Virus record (IMG/VR): IMGVR_UViG_3300045243_000032
Coordinates: 1 to 45,826 of that record
DNA from: a virus
Length of the DNA: 45,826 bases
Direction: 5' to 3' (one strand)
The first letter of the stretch is position 1. Every line of letters starts with the position of its first letter. This document shows positions 30,187-39,502 of the stretch, in pieces. The position numbers were made by a program, and so were the translations under genes. Below the pieces are notes generated by a model. It was not told the DNA's origin. It did not search any database and was given only the letters and a program-made list of their open reading frames with translations.

Positions 30187-31518
30187 ATGCCTGACTATCG
30201 CAAAGTGTTTCTCGCGCTACCGAGTAAGAGCGGGCGCACTCGTCTCGAAACGACAGCCTCGCTCTTGCGGGATTGTAGCGAGTTGAGCTTGTACGGTTGG
30301 GGCTTCCTGATCCGGGGGCATGTGGGGGATAGTTTCGTGCAGCGGGCGCGAAACCTGCTTATCGGCATGTTTCTCGAAACCGACTGCACAGACCTGTTTT
30401 TCATCGACGACGATATCGGATGGCCGCCGGGCGCGCTGGCGCGAATGCTGCGGCACCCGGTTGACATCGTGGGCGCGACCTATCGAGTCAAGACCGACGA
30501 CAACGTGCGATATCCGATGCGGGAATTGGACTACAAAAACCCGCATCGGAAGCGGATGGAACTAAACCCTGAAAACAACCTGATCGAGGTTGATGCGGTG
30601 CCCGGCGGCTTCCTGCGAATGTCGCGGGCCGCTGTGGAACGGCTAGTCGAGAGCCGCAAAGATACTTGGTTCCGCGACAACGGGATCGTCGCTTACAATC
30701 TGTGCGATGTCATCCTATTGCCCGAGCGCACCGGCTATGAGGGAGAGGATTATACGTTCTGCAAAAACATCCGCGCGGCAGGCATGCAAGTGTGGCTCGA
30801 TCCGCATTTGCGGATGTCGCATGTCGGAGAACAGGTTTTCGAGGGCTGTCTCTGGGATGACTTGCAATCGACGCGACCGCAGAACACCGCGCAGCGTATC
30901 AAGGAAGCGCTACGCCGCGAGGATGGCGGCTTGCCTCCCTATCTGCCGGCCAAGGCACAGCAAAGCGCAATAGAGTTGAAGTGGCTCACATCTAAGATGG
31001 CGGGGGCCGAGAAAATCCTAGAAGTGGGCTCCTGCATCGGCGAATCCCTCAAGGTGTTCGCCAAGCACGCCATAAAGGGCGCCAAGCTACGGTCGATCGA
31101 CCTTGGCGTCGTGGGGCTTAACGGCGACTTTGAAACAGCGGGCTTGCTGCGCAAGGCGATCGAAGACTTGAAAAAACAAGGTTTCGACGCTGACGTGATG
31201 ATTGCCAATAGCCGATCGCCCGAAGCGGTCAAATGGGCCGAGGAAAACGGCCCCTATGATTTCGTCTACATCGACGGCGATCACAGCTATGAGGGCGTGA
31301 AAGCAGACTTTAAGAATTACGGGCCGCTCGGCGATCTTGTTGGCTTCCATGACATCGGCCACGCCGCGCACGACGTGAATAGGTTTTGGCAGGAGTTGAA
31401 GGCCAAGGACTATCAGACGGAGGAAATGATCGCCTCGGATCAGGGGACTGGGTTGGTATATTTTCCCCGCCTAGAGCCGAAGGCGGCGCATGCATTAGTG
31501 ACGGGGGCCTTTGTATGA
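30187..31518 (+). CDS. glycosyltransferase-methyltransferase fusion
   Basis: 443 residues. Residues 1-230 resemble a GT-A glycosyltransferase: LFFIDDDIGWPPGAL (DDD at 74-76, the metal/sugar-nucleotide site), DIVGATYRVK, VDAVPGGFLRMSRAAVE and EGEDYTFCKNIRAAG. Residues about 270-430 form a class I methyltransferase of the Methyltransf_24 type: ILEVGSCIGES (SAM loop, 277-287), FVYIDGDHSYEGVKADF (359-375) and GFHDI (386-390). It may build and cap a glycan on virion or host surface, but no acceptor can be inferred. It follows the capsid cassette and is coupled by ATGA to a second glycosyltransferase. Confidence 0.8.
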   Translation: MPDYRKVFLALPSKSGRTRLETTASLLRDCSELSLYGWGFLIRGHVGDSFVQRARNLLIGMFLETDCTDLFFIDDDIGWPPGALARMLRHPVDIVGATYRVKTDDNVRYPMRELDYKNPHRKRMELNPENNLIEVDAVPGGFLRMSRAAVERLVESRKDTWFRDNGIVAYNLCDVILLPERTGYEGEDYTFCKNIRAAGMQVWLDPHLRMSHVGEQVFEGCLWDDLQSTRPQNTAQRIKEALRREDGGLPPYLPAKAQQSAIELKWLTSKMAGAEKILEVGSCIGESLKVFAKHAIKGAKLRSIDLGVVGLNGDFETAGLLRKAIEDLKKQGFDADVMIANSRSPEAVKWAEENGPYDFVYIDGDHSYEGVKADFKNYGPLGDLVGFHDIGHAAHDVNRFWQELKAKDYQTEEMIASDQGTGLVYFPRLEPKAAHALVTGAFV

Positions 31519-32360
31519 GGCTTTCCATATCGCTCGCCACGCGCGGCCGCCCGGACCTCCTCATTCCGACGCTGCGCACGACGCTTGCCAATATGGAGTT
31601 GGAAAGCACGCGGCTAGTGGTCTGTATCGACGAAGGCGATGATGTGAAAAGGGACTACGACTTTGATTATCTCGGCGATCTGCCGGATGACAACCGCCTT
31701 ATCTATAGTGTCTTGCCCCAAGAGGACAGCCTCGGCGAGAAATACAACCGCGTGCTGCGCCTTGCGCCGGCCGACGTGTATCTCGTCATGGTCGATTACG
31801 CGCCGTACGTCACGCCGGGATTTGATCGCAAGATACTCCAAGCCGCTGAAATCTTCCCCGACGACATCGGCATCATCTACAACGATCTGGCGAATATCAA
31901 CTTCCCGCAGATGAATGCCGTTACCGGCCGGCTCGCTCAGCTTATGGGCGGCATATACCCGCCGTGGTTCCCGTATTGGTTCGTCGATCACTGGCTAGAC
32001 GACATCGGCCGCATGATCGGCCGCATTACCTATGTGGATGCCAAGGTAGATACAACGCGCCGGCCCGGTACGCGCAACCTGCGGGAACCGGCATTCTGGG
32101 CGACGCTATACGACGCGCTCAAACCGGAGCGGAGGGCCATCGCGGGCTACGTCCTTGACAGGTTGTGGGGCTCGAAATCCCACAAGGACATGCTGCGCAG
32201 CGCGTGGCCGCTGATCGAACAGCGCTCCGACAGGATCAACGACCTTGTGCGCGCGCAGGGCAACATTATGGGCGTTCCCTCTGATGCGCGCTACCGGCGC
32301 ATTAAAGAGCGGGCCGTTGTGAAACTGCATGAATCGCTCGACAGGTTAGAGGCTGCATAA
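31515..32360 (+). CDS. glycosyltransferase family 2-like protein
   Basis: 281 residues from MRLSISLATRGRPDLL, a typical GT2 start (first beta strand with SLATRGRP). The nucleotide-binding strand is RLVVCIDEGDD. At the expected DxD site the sequence is VYLVMVDYAPYVTPGFDR, with a single Asp instead of the usual acidic cluster, so metal binding or activity may be altered. Coupled by ATGA to the GT-methyltransferase; an upstream extension to 31386 lies within that gene and is rejected. Confidence 0.75.
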   Translation: MRLSISLATRGRPDLLIPTLRTTLANMELESTRLVVCIDEGDDVKRDYDFDYLGDLPDDNRLIYSVLPQEDSLGEKYNRVLRLAPADVYLVMVDYAPYVTPGFDRKILQAAEIFPDDIGIIYNDLANINFPQMNAVTGRLAQLMGGIYPPWFPYWFVDHWLDDIGRMIGRITYVDAKVDTTRRPGTRNLREPAFWATLYDALKPERRAIAGYVLDRLWGSKSHKDMLRSAWPLIEQRSDRINDLVRAQGNIMGVPSDARYRRIKERAVVKLHESLDRLEAA

Positions 32361-32984
32361 ATGACAATCTCAACCAACGCCGAACTCAAGTCGCAGCTAA
32401 ATACCTATATGTTCCATCAGCGGTTCGTCGCGCAATACGACAACGCCATCCTGAAATTCGAGCGTGTGTGCAATCGCAAGCTTCGCACGCGGCAGATGGA
32501 AGCTTCCACCACGCTCACAACCACGGACGGCGCAACCTCGATCCCGTCCGATTATCTCAAGTGGCGCGCCGTGCAATGGTCCGGGAAGACGCCCTATATC
32601 GATCTGGACTATGTGCACCCGCGATACTTTCAATCGACGTTTGCGGGGATCGATCCCGGCAACCCGCGCATTTTCACGATCGAGGGATCAACGATCAAGG
32701 TCGCTCCCGAAGACGACACGGCGGGCGCCATTGTCTTCAAATACTATCAAAAGCTCCCGACCATCACCGGAAGCGACACCGGCTCGAATTGGTTGCTGAC
32801 CGAGTATCCGGACGCATACGAAAACGGCGCCCTAGTCCATCTGTACGCGCTCGCGCGAAATCGCGAGCTTGCAGAACTCTATAAGGCTTGGCGTGATGAA
32901 TTGCTCGCCGAAGTCATCCAACTCTCGGCACTGACGGCCAGTCCGTCATCCGTGCTAGTGCGCCAATCCGGGGAGTGGTTTTGA
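32361..32984 (+). CDS. head-tail adaptor protein (P22 gp4-type role)
   Basis: 207 residues starting MTISTNAELKSQLNTYMFHQ directly after the previous stop. ILKFERVCNRKLRTRQMEA followed by SIPSDYLKWRAVQWSG is the pattern of adaptor proteins that attach below the portal ring in P22-like and other podoviruses. The C-terminal helices contain ALVHLYALARNRELAELYKA. It would close the portal and dock the tail hub encoded two genes downstream. Confidence 0.75.
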   Translation: MTISTNAELKSQLNTYMFHQRFVAQYDNAILKFERVCNRKLRTRQMEASTTLTTTDGATSIPSDYLKWRAVQWSGKTPYIDLDYVHPRYFQSTFAGIDPGNPRIFTIEGSTIKVAPEDDTAGAIVFKYYQKLPTITGSDTGSNWLLTEYPDAYENGALVHLYALARNRELAELYKAWRDELLAEVIQLSALTASPSSVLVRQSGEWF

Positions 32985-33268
32985 TGGAAAACGGACACTT
33001 GCCCATGTTCGACATTTACAAAGACGGCGTGAAGCTCGGCGCGATCCCGCTATCGGAGAAAACGCAAGCGCTTCTCGATGAGGGGGAATGGATCACCATC
33101 CTTTATCACACGCCGCGAATGCTCCAAGACCAGCTAGGGACCAGCCACGGGGCTTTCGCGATTCGTAAGGAAGACGATCAGATCGTGACGACTAGCCCCG
33201 ATAAGCTTGCTGAATATATTCGGCTACAGGCCGCGATCGGTGCGGCGAAGCGGGCCGCTGATGCCTAA
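32984..33268 (+). CDS. hypothetical protein of the tail connector region
   Basis: 94 residues; TGATG overlap at 32984 chosen over an in-frame start 9 bases earlier. Sequence MENGHLPMFDIYKDGVKLGA, then ALLDEGEWITILYHTPRML. Its place between adaptor and tail hub suggests a connector-associated role; no family recognised. Confidence 0.6.
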   Translation: MENGHLPMFDIYKDGVKLGAIPLSEKTQALLDEGEWITILYHTPRMLQDQLGTSHGAFAIRKEDDQIVTTSPDKLAEYIRLQAAIGAAKRAADA

Positions 33269-34751
33269 TTTCGCTCCCGTTCCGTTCGGCGAATGGCGGC
33301 CGGACATCGCAAGCCTTGACAGTCAGTTTGCGACGGAAGCGGAGAACGTCTTGCCGGGCGCGGTTTCGTACAAGCCGATCCCATCGCCGATTGCGTGGAT
33401 CACTGTGGCCCTCCCCGCACAGTGTGTGGGGCTTTTCTCCGCGCGCAAATTGGATGGCTCTTGGCGCACGTATGCCGGGACACGGACAAAACTGTATGAG
33501 TACGATCCCGCCACGACCGCGTGGGTTGACATAAGCCGCGCGGTAGGCGGTGCGTACAACGTATCAGCCGTGGGCGATCTGTGGTCTTTCACTCAATTCG
33601 GAAGCCACCTTATCGCCGTCCAGATCGGAGACGTGCCGCAGACTGTGAGCATCGAGGCGGCGGTAGGCACGGCATTTACAGCGCTTGGCGGCTCGCCCCC
33701 GACCGCGCGCACCGTTGCGACGGTCGGGGATTTCGTCGTGCTCGGCGGCCTTAGCTCGAATTCGCGCATGATCCAATGGAGCGCGATTAACGACAGCACC
33801 GGATGGACGGTCGGAACCAATCTTTCCGACTCTCAGGAATTCCCTGATGGCGGCCCCGTGATGGGCGTTTCGGGCGGTGAACTCGGCTATGTCGTGCAGG
33901 ACCGAACCATTCGGTTGATGCAATTCCTGCCCCAAGACTCGACGGTCATCTTCTCGTTCTCGCGCGCGCTACAGCAGCGCGGAGGCATTTCGCCCTACGG
34001 CTTTACGACGGTCGGAAACACTCTCTATTTCAATTCTGAGGATGGGTTTTATGCGTTGCTCGGGCAACAAGTGTTCCCGATCGGGCAAGACAAGGTAAAC
34101 GACTGGTTTATCGCTAATTCCGACCCGGCCCGGCGCGGCTTTCTGCAATGTGTGAGCGCGATCAAGCCTTATGTGTTTTGGGCATACTACAAATCGGCGG
34201 CCTCGCAGACTTACGACGGGATCATTCTATTCGATTGGTCGCTGCAAAAATGGTCGCGCGGTTCGATCGCAGTACAGGCATGGGCCGTTGTGGCAAGCAT
34301 CGGATTGGACTTGGATACTACGGGCACCGAAACGGGCGACAATCTCCTAGACTCGACAGCGCGAAGTTTGGACAGCCCGGCCTATGTTGGGGGCCGACCA
34401 ATTGTAAGCCTCATCGACGCGAGCGGTCTTTTATCGGGGCTTCAAGGCCCGAACCTGCAAGCCACGCTCGAGACCGCGGAGGTGCATCCCATCCCCGGCT
34501 ATCGCGCATTTGTTTCGGAAGTCGAGCCGTTGTGCGATGCCGTTGGCGGTCAGATCGCTGTTGCGACGCGAGAGACGCTTCAGGAAAGCCCCGTATGGGG
34601 CATGCCGATCAACTTGGAATCGACGGGCTGGGCGAGCGTCTACACTGACGCGCGCTTGCAGCGCTTCCGCTACATCGCGCCGGCAGCGGCGACGTGGACG
34701 CATGCGCAGGGCGTCAATATCAGCCCGCAACAAAGCGGCGCCGTCGCATGA
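33261..34751 (+). CDS. tail hub / DNA stabilisation protein (P22 gp10-like)
   Basis: 496 residues from MPNFAPVPFGEWRPDIASLD, overlapping the preceding stop by 8 bases. It contains repeated beta-propeller-like blades: SFTQFGSHLIAVQIGDVPQT, TVGDFVVLGGLSSNSRMIQW, GELGYVVQDRTIRLMQFLP and TTVGNTLYFNSEDGFYALLG. This is the architecture of the P22 gp10 hub that closes the portal channel and carries spikes. The C-terminal 100 residues are a separate beta domain. Confidence 0.75.
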   Translation: MPNFAPVPFGEWRPDIASLDSQFATEAENVLPGAVSYKPIPSPIAWITVALPAQCVGLFSARKLDGSWRTYAGTRTKLYEYDPATTAWVDISRAVGGAYNVSAVGDLWSFTQFGSHLIAVQIGDVPQTVSIEAAVGTAFTALGGSPPTARTVATVGDFVVLGGLSSNSRMIQWSAINDSTGWTVGTNLSDSQEFPDGGPVMGVSGGELGYVVQDRTIRLMQFLPQDSTVIFSFSRALQQRGGISPYGFTTVGNTLYFNSEDGFYALLGQQVFPIGQDKVNDWFIANSDPARRGFLQCVSAIKPYVFWAYYKSAASQTYDGIILFDWSLQKWSRGSIAVQAWAVVASIGLDLDTTGTETGDNLLDSTARSLDSPAYVGGRPIVSLIDASGLLSGLQGPNLQATLETAEVHPIPGYRAFVSEVEPLCDAVGGQIAVATRETLQESPVWGMPINLESTGWASVYTDARLQRFRYIAPAAATWTHAQGVNISPQQSGAVA

Positions 34752-35557
34752 TCGGCGACCCGCCAGTCGGTCCTATTGTTCCGCCATTTCGGCGGGATTT
34801 TGATTCCGCGCGCGACCCGTATGCGGCGCGCGTTGCGCTCGGTCTTGGCGATACCTTGGCCGACGCGACTACGCTTGCCGCCGATGTCGCCACGCGCATC
34901 AAGACGGTTACAAAACAGGTTTTCGTTGCGTCCGGCACATACACGCCGACCTCGGGGATGAAATTCTGCATCATCGAGTGCATTGGCGGCGGCGGCGGCG
35001 GTGGTGGTTGCGGCGACAGTAGCTTGGGATTCACAATTTCCGCTGGCGGCGGGGGATCTGGCGGCTATTCCAAACTTTTGGCGAACGCGGCCGCTATTGG
35101 AGCAAGCAAAACCGTCACGATCGGCACCGCCGGGACAGTTGGTTCAAGTAGCGGCGGGAACGGTGGCGCGGGAAGCGCAACCAGCGTCGGAACATTGTGC
35201 ATTGCTAACGGCGGCGGTGGCGGCGGCGGAACAACTAGCGGCCTCAAGGGCGGCGCTGGCGCGGTTATTGCGGGCGGCGCGGGGGACGCCATTGCTGGCG
35301 GAATGCCCGGCACTGGCGGAATGCTAATCGTGGCGGATATGGGCGCCTGCGGCGGCAATGGCGGATCAAGCGCATTCGGAGGGGGCGGGCTGGGGGGCGG
35401 CGTTGGAATATCATCCAGCGCGAGTCAGGTTGGCGGGGCCGCGACTGCATACGGGTCTGGCGGTGGCGGAGCGGTAGGAAACAATACGGCTACTGGCCGC
35501 GCTGGCGGTGCCGCTTCTGCCGGCGTTGTCATCATCACGGAATTCCTAACTTCATAA
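34748..35557 (+). CDS. tail fibre protein with Gly-rich receptor-binding domain
   Basis: 269 residues, ATGA overlap with the hub gene. A short N-terminal region (PPVGPIVPPFRRDFDSARDP) is followed by a segment TYTPTSGMKFCIIECIGGGG and a Gly-rich domain of about 160 residues, ending AGGAASAGVVIITEFLTS. Such Gly-rich domains fold as polyglycine-II-type sandwiches in phage adhesins. The ending is shared in outline with the next gene. Confidence 0.75.
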   Translation: MIGDPPVGPIVPPFRRDFDSARDPYAARVALGLGDTLADATTLAADVATRIKTVTKQVFVASGTYTPTSGMKFCIIECIGGGGGGGGCGDSSLGFTISAGGGGSGGYSKLLANAAAIGASKTVTIGTAGTVGSSSGGNGGAGSATSVGTLCIANGGGGGGGTTSGLKGGAGAVIAGGAGDAIAGGMPGTGGMLIVADMGACGGNGGSSAFGGGGLGGGVGISSSASQVGGAATAYGSGGGGAVGNNTATGRAGGAASAGVVIITEFLTS

Positions 35558-35566
35558 GGGAAACCC

Positions 35567-36619
35567 ATGCCCGGCGAAAACATTCAAGACTGGTCAACGA
35601 CAGCGGCCAGTAACGCGACGGCTGACTCGTCAATAAATTGGGCCGAGGGACAGACGCGCGCGAGCGTAAACAATTCCGCGCGCTCGGAAATGGCAGCGAT
35701 CGCCAAGTGGCGCAATTACTCTAACGGCTCGATTACGACCGGAGGTTCGGCCAACGCGCAGACCGTCACTACTCCCGTAGTCTTTACGAGTGTCCCGACG
35801 AACCTGCTGTTGACCGTCAAAATCGGATTCACAAATACCACGACGGCCACTCTCAACGTGGACGGCATTGGGGCCGTCACTATCAAATATGCGAATGGCA
35901 ATCCGCTGGTCGCGGGCGCGCTCACGGCCGGATACTACGCACAATTTCTCTATGACGGCACGAATTGGATTTTGCTTTCTAGCGGCGGCGGCCCTCTCGC
36001 GTCGCTTCCAACTAAGCAGGTTTTCACCGGCAGCGGGACGAGCGGGACTTATACGCTCCCGGCGAACGTCCGGTGGATTCGGGTGCGGGCGGTCGGCTCT
36101 GGCGGCGGCGGTGGTGCCGGTGTTGCAGGAAGCGACGGGGCGAATACGACGTTTGGCGGCTCTATCATTGCCGGCGGAGGGAAGGGCGGCGCCGCGGGCG
36201 GCCTCGGCCTTCCCGGTGGCGGCGTTGGCGGTACGGCCGCCGGCGGTTCGATCAACATACCCGGCGGCGGAGGCCAATCGGGAACGGCGGCTGATAATAG
36301 CGCCTCCGCGGGCGTTGGGGGTGCAGGAGGCAATAGCGCCTTTGGGGGCGGCGGCCGGGCGACTTATGGGGCGGGACAAGCCGGCGCGACGAATAGCGGC
36401 GGCGGCGGCGCCGGCGGCGCTTCAGTCGGCGGAACGGAGGCGGCGGGCGGCGGCGGCGGCGGGGCGGGGGGCTACGTTGAGGACATCATCACCTCGCCCG
36501 CAACGACCTATGCCTACGCGATCGGCGCAGTCGGCGCGGGCAAGGCGGCACTCGGCAACGTATTCGCCAGCGCGGCCGGCGGCGCGGGGATTATCATAGT
36601 TGAGGAGTTTTACTCCTAG
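35567..36619 (+). CDS. tail fibre protein with Gly-rich receptor-binding domain
   Basis: 350 residues. N-terminal 140 residues: NIQDWSTTAASNATADSSIN, EGQTRASVNNSARSEMAAIA and a beta region with TATLNVDGIGAVTIKYANG, a layout common in alphaproteobacterial phage fibres. Residues about 150-350 are Gly-rich (TYTLPANVRWIRVRAVGSGG to AAGGAGIIIVEEFYS), related to the gene before. The two are probably paralogous adhesin tips; they could be alternative or co-assembled. Confidence 0.75.
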   Translation: MPGENIQDWSTTAASNATADSSINWAEGQTRASVNNSARSEMAAIAKWRNYSNGSITTGGSANAQTVTTPVVFTSVPTNLLLTVKIGFTNTTTATLNVDGIGAVTIKYANGNPLVAGALTAGYYAQFLYDGTNWILLSSGGGPLASLPTKQVFTGSGTSGTYTLPANVRWIRVRAVGSGGGGGAGVAGSDGANTTFGGSIIAGGGKGGAAGGLGLPGGGVGGTAAGGSINIPGGGGQSGTAADNSASAGVGGAGGNSAFGGGGRATYGAGQAGATNSGGGGAGGASVGGTEAAGGGGGGAGGYVEDIITSPATTYAYAIGAVGAGKAALGNVFASAAGGAGIIIVEEFYS

Positions 36620-37047
36620 TGCAATTCGTTCCGATCCCGAGGGATGGCGAGGCGATAGGAAAAACCGCCCCGCTATGGATGCCGTTTGCAGACAAGCTTT
36701 CACGGCTATCGAGACGAAAGGGCGGCGAACCGCTTGCCAACATCGTCGCCCTAATCAGAAATTTGGAAGTTCAAATCGCCTTGATTTGGGACGAGGGAGC
36801 AAAGAGGCCACGTGCCCTGATCGGCTGGCACTATATACAATCCGGCGACGAAGTTGTCGCTGAGATACGGTGGACAACGGGCGACGAGATGATGCACTGG
36901 CGCGATCTTATCTCCGACCTTGAGCGCTATCTAAAGCAACACGCTCACTGCACCATATCGCGTCTAATCGTGCGGCCCGGCTGGCGCGATTTTCTAAAAA
37001 GGCATCACTACAAAATGACGCACTTAGTTATGGAAAAAAGGTTATAG
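36619..37047 (+). CDS. hypothetical protein, possibly GNAT-like
   Basis: 142 residues from a GTG that overlaps the previous TAG. The C-terminal part (HWRDLISDLERYLKQHAHCT, then LIVRPGWRDFLKRHHYKMTH) resembles phage proteins with a possible acetyltransferase-like fold between fibre and ejection genes. No acetyl-CoA loop can be identified with certainty, so the activity is not claimed. Confidence 0.55.
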   Translation: MQFVPIPRDGEAIGKTAPLWMPFADKLSRLSRRKGGEPLANIVALIRNLEVQIALIWDEGAKRPRALIGWHYIQSGDEVVAEIRWTTGDEMMHWRDLISDLERYLKQHAHCTISRLIVRPGWRDFLKRHHYKMTHLVMEKRL

Positions 37048-37050
37048 GCT

Positions 37051-38154
37051 ATGGGCGGAACATCAACCCCGACTCCTCAGTCGCTTAACACGCAGACACA
37101 GGTTCAAACCAAAGAACCATGGGCGCCTGCGCAGCCGTACCTTAGCGACATCTTCGGGAAGGCGAGCCAACTTCAACAGCAAGGCTACCAGCAATGGCCC
37201 GGCAACCTTGTCGCGCCGATCAATGACTATCAAATGGGCGGGGCCTCGCAAACGGCCGCGCTCGCGAACTCCGACATTGCCAGCGGTGGCCCTCCCGGCG
37301 TGCAAGGTGCCATCGACTACGGCAACAGCATGTTTGCGAGCCATGGGCTCAACCCGAACGACTATCAGTCGCTTTCCCAGCTTGGCGATATCTATAACAA
37401 TTACGGCGAACTCTACAATAACGAATCCAAAGAGCCGGCCGACACTTATCGGCAAGTCATCAGCAACGCGAGCGGGCAGAACAATCCTTATTTGCAGTCA
37501 GAGCTTGACGCCCAAAACCGGCTGATCGGCAATCAAGTCAACGCTGCGATGAGCGGCGCGGGCCGTTATGGCTCGGGCGCGCACACCGATGTCATGACGC
37601 GCGCGCTCTCGGAAACCGACGCGCCGATCTTGGCGCAGGACTACCAAAACCGGCAACAGTTGCTCGGCCAAGGCGCGCAGGGATTGTCAAACGTCGTCGG
37701 CCAGCGAGCGGGCTTGTTGGGCGGCCAGCAAAGCGCAACCGGCGCTCAACAGAGCATTTACGACACGGGCCAAAACCGCGTCGGCCAATGGGCGTCGATG
37801 CTCCCCAGTCTCGACGCCGCCCGCTATCAGCCTATGCAAGAGTTGCAAAGCGCGGGCGACTACTTGTCGGGCCTGAATAACCAGCAGCTACAGCCGCAAA
37901 TCCAGCAATGGAACATGGTGCAGAACCAAGCGCCTTGGGACTACCTCAACAATCAAGCCAACATCCTGAATTCCGCGAGCGGCTACGGCACGACGACGGG
38001 AAATAGTTCCTCGCAACTGTCCGGCTATGCGCCGCCGACCGCGCAGCGGGTCGCTGGCGGCGCGATTGCGGGCGCGGGCCTCGGCTCGGCGTTCGGTGCG
38101 TTCGGCGCTCCCGTGGGCGCTGCGGCTGGCGGCCTCCTCGGCTTGCTGCACTAA
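37051..38154 (+). CDS. DNA ejection / internal virion protein 1
   Basis: 367 residues, Gln/Asn/Ser-rich. EPWAPAQPYLSDIFGKASQL at the start, the conserved-looking AAMSGAGRYGSGAHTDVMTR in the middle, and a Gly/Ala zipper at the C-terminus (GAIAGAGLGSAFGAFGAPVG). These features are typical of podovirus proteins ejected with DNA and able to insert into membrane. First of three consecutive genes of this kind. Confidence 0.7.
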   Translation: MGGTSTPTPQSLNTQTQVQTKEPWAPAQPYLSDIFGKASQLQQQGYQQWPGNLVAPINDYQMGGASQTAALANSDIASGGPPGVQGAIDYGNSMFASHGLNPNDYQSLSQLGDIYNNYGELYNNESKEPADTYRQVISNASGQNNPYLQSELDAQNRLIGNQVNAAMSGAGRYGSGAHTDVMTRALSETDAPILAQDYQNRQQLLGQGAQGLSNVVGQRAGLLGGQQSATGAQQSIYDTGQNRVGQWASMLPSLDAARYQPMQELQSAGDYLSGLNNQQLQPQIQQWNMVQNQAPWDYLNNQANILNSASGYGTTTGNSSSQLSGYAPPTAQRVAGGAIAGAGLGSAFGAFGAPVGAAAGGLLGLLH

Positions 38155-38164
38155 CAGGTGACAC

Positions 38165-39502
38165 ATGGCTGGACTTATGGACATGTTTAGCGGTGCCGAT
38201 AGTGAAGGCCAGTACCCCGGCCTTGCGGGCACTCGCAATTCCCTCATTGGGCTCGGCCTCGGCCTAATGTCACGGCCCGGATGGGGGGGCGCCCTCGGCG
38301 GCTTTGAAGCCGGCGCGCGCACGGATGCGACCAACATGCACGCATCGCAGCAAGCGCGCCAGCACGCGGCAACGCTCGCGCAGCACCGCGCGGACCAAGC
38401 GCGGCAGGCGGACCAATTCAATCGGTCGTTCGATTTGCAAAAGCAGCAATTCGAACGCGGCGAGCAACCAAAGCCGCAGATTCATTTCGCGACGGAAGAA
38501 AACGATGATGGCGAGAAAACATCGGTGCCCTATCTATTCCTCCCCGGCAAGGGCGGCGATTACTCATTCAAAAGGCTTTCCCCCGAGGCGGCCGGCAACC
38601 TTGGGCCGGCCCTCGGCGGCCAACCGCAAGGGGCGCCTCCGCCCATGGCGCCGCCCCCCATGACAAAAGTGCCTTACCTCAATGGGCCTGGCCCCACTAC
38701 CCCGCAATTCGCGGAACCGCAACCACAGCCGACTAATATCTGGGGAGACCCAGTACAGCCACAGCAGGGCGGACAGCCCCAACAGAGCGGCCCGCCAAGC
38801 CCCTATGTCGCCCCCGAGGGAATGCAAGGGGCGCAAAAAAAGGCTTACAAAAAGATCGTTGCCGAAAAAACCGCGGGCGCAATCGTCAACAATCAAGAGG
38901 ATGCAATTAAAAGCGCCAAGGCGGCGGCCGAGCTAAAGCCGGCCCTTGATGAAATGACGACCTCATATGAGGACTTAATTAAGAAGGGGGGCATCGGTCC
39001 GATCGTTGGGGCCGGACCGGATTATGGACCGCGTAAAGCGGCGGCGATCTTCCACACGGAAAACGAAGACCTGCGCCAGCGATACGATACCGCCGTCGCG
39101 AAGGTGAAGGCGCTTGTGACCGCAGCGCAGAATAAAGGCGAGGGAACGGTATCTAACTATGAACGCATGATGTACGCACAGCAGTTCCCGCAGCTAACGG
39201 CGAGCAACCCCGCATCTCAATTGCCATTCCTCAAACAACTCCAACAAACAACCGCGGCCGCTATTGAAGCCGGGAGGGGAAGCGCCTTGGGGGCGGCGCC
39301 CGGCGGCGACAATATGATGTATCCCCGGCCGCCTATCGTGCAGGATCAGGCGACTTCCCCTGTCGGCGTCGCGCCCCAGGGCAAGTCGTATCCGACACCA
39401 AGCAAGGGCGCAATCAACCGCCTGCGCGCGATGGGCGACCGCGAAATCTTTGATCAGTACTACGGCCCCGGTGCGGCAGATAAGGCGCTAGGAGCGCGCT
39501 AG
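38165..39502 (+). CDS. DNA ejection / internal virion protein 2
   Basis: 445 residues with an AGGTGA SD. A Gly-rich N-terminal hydrophobic stretch (NSLIGLGLGLMSRPGWGGAL), a helical Gln/Arg coil (QARQHAATLAQHRADQARQA), a Pro/Gln linker, and a helical domain (GMQGAQKKAYKKIVAEKTAG; NEDLRQRYDTAVAKVKALVT). Size and place fit the second internal protein. No enzyme motif seen. Confidence 0.7.
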   Translation: MAGLMDMFSGADSEGQYPGLAGTRNSLIGLGLGLMSRPGWGGALGGFEAGARTDATNMHASQQARQHAATLAQHRADQARQADQFNRSFDLQKQQFERGEQPKPQIHFATEENDDGEKTSVPYLFLPGKGGDYSFKRLSPEAAGNLGPALGGQPQGAPPPMAPPPMTKVPYLNGPGPTTPQFAEPQPQPTNIWGDPVQPQQGGQPQQSGPPSPYVAPEGMQGAQKKAYKKIVAEKTAGAIVNNQEDAIKSAKAAAELKPALDEMTTSYEDLIKKGGIGPIVGAGPDYGPRKAAAIFHTENEDLRQRYDTAVAKVKALVTAAQNKGEGTVSNYERMMYAQQFPQLTASNPASQLPFLKQLQQTTAAAIEAGRGSALGAAPGGDNMMYPRPPIVQDQATSPVGVAPQGKSYPTPSKGAINRLRAMGDREIFDQYYGPGAADKALGAR

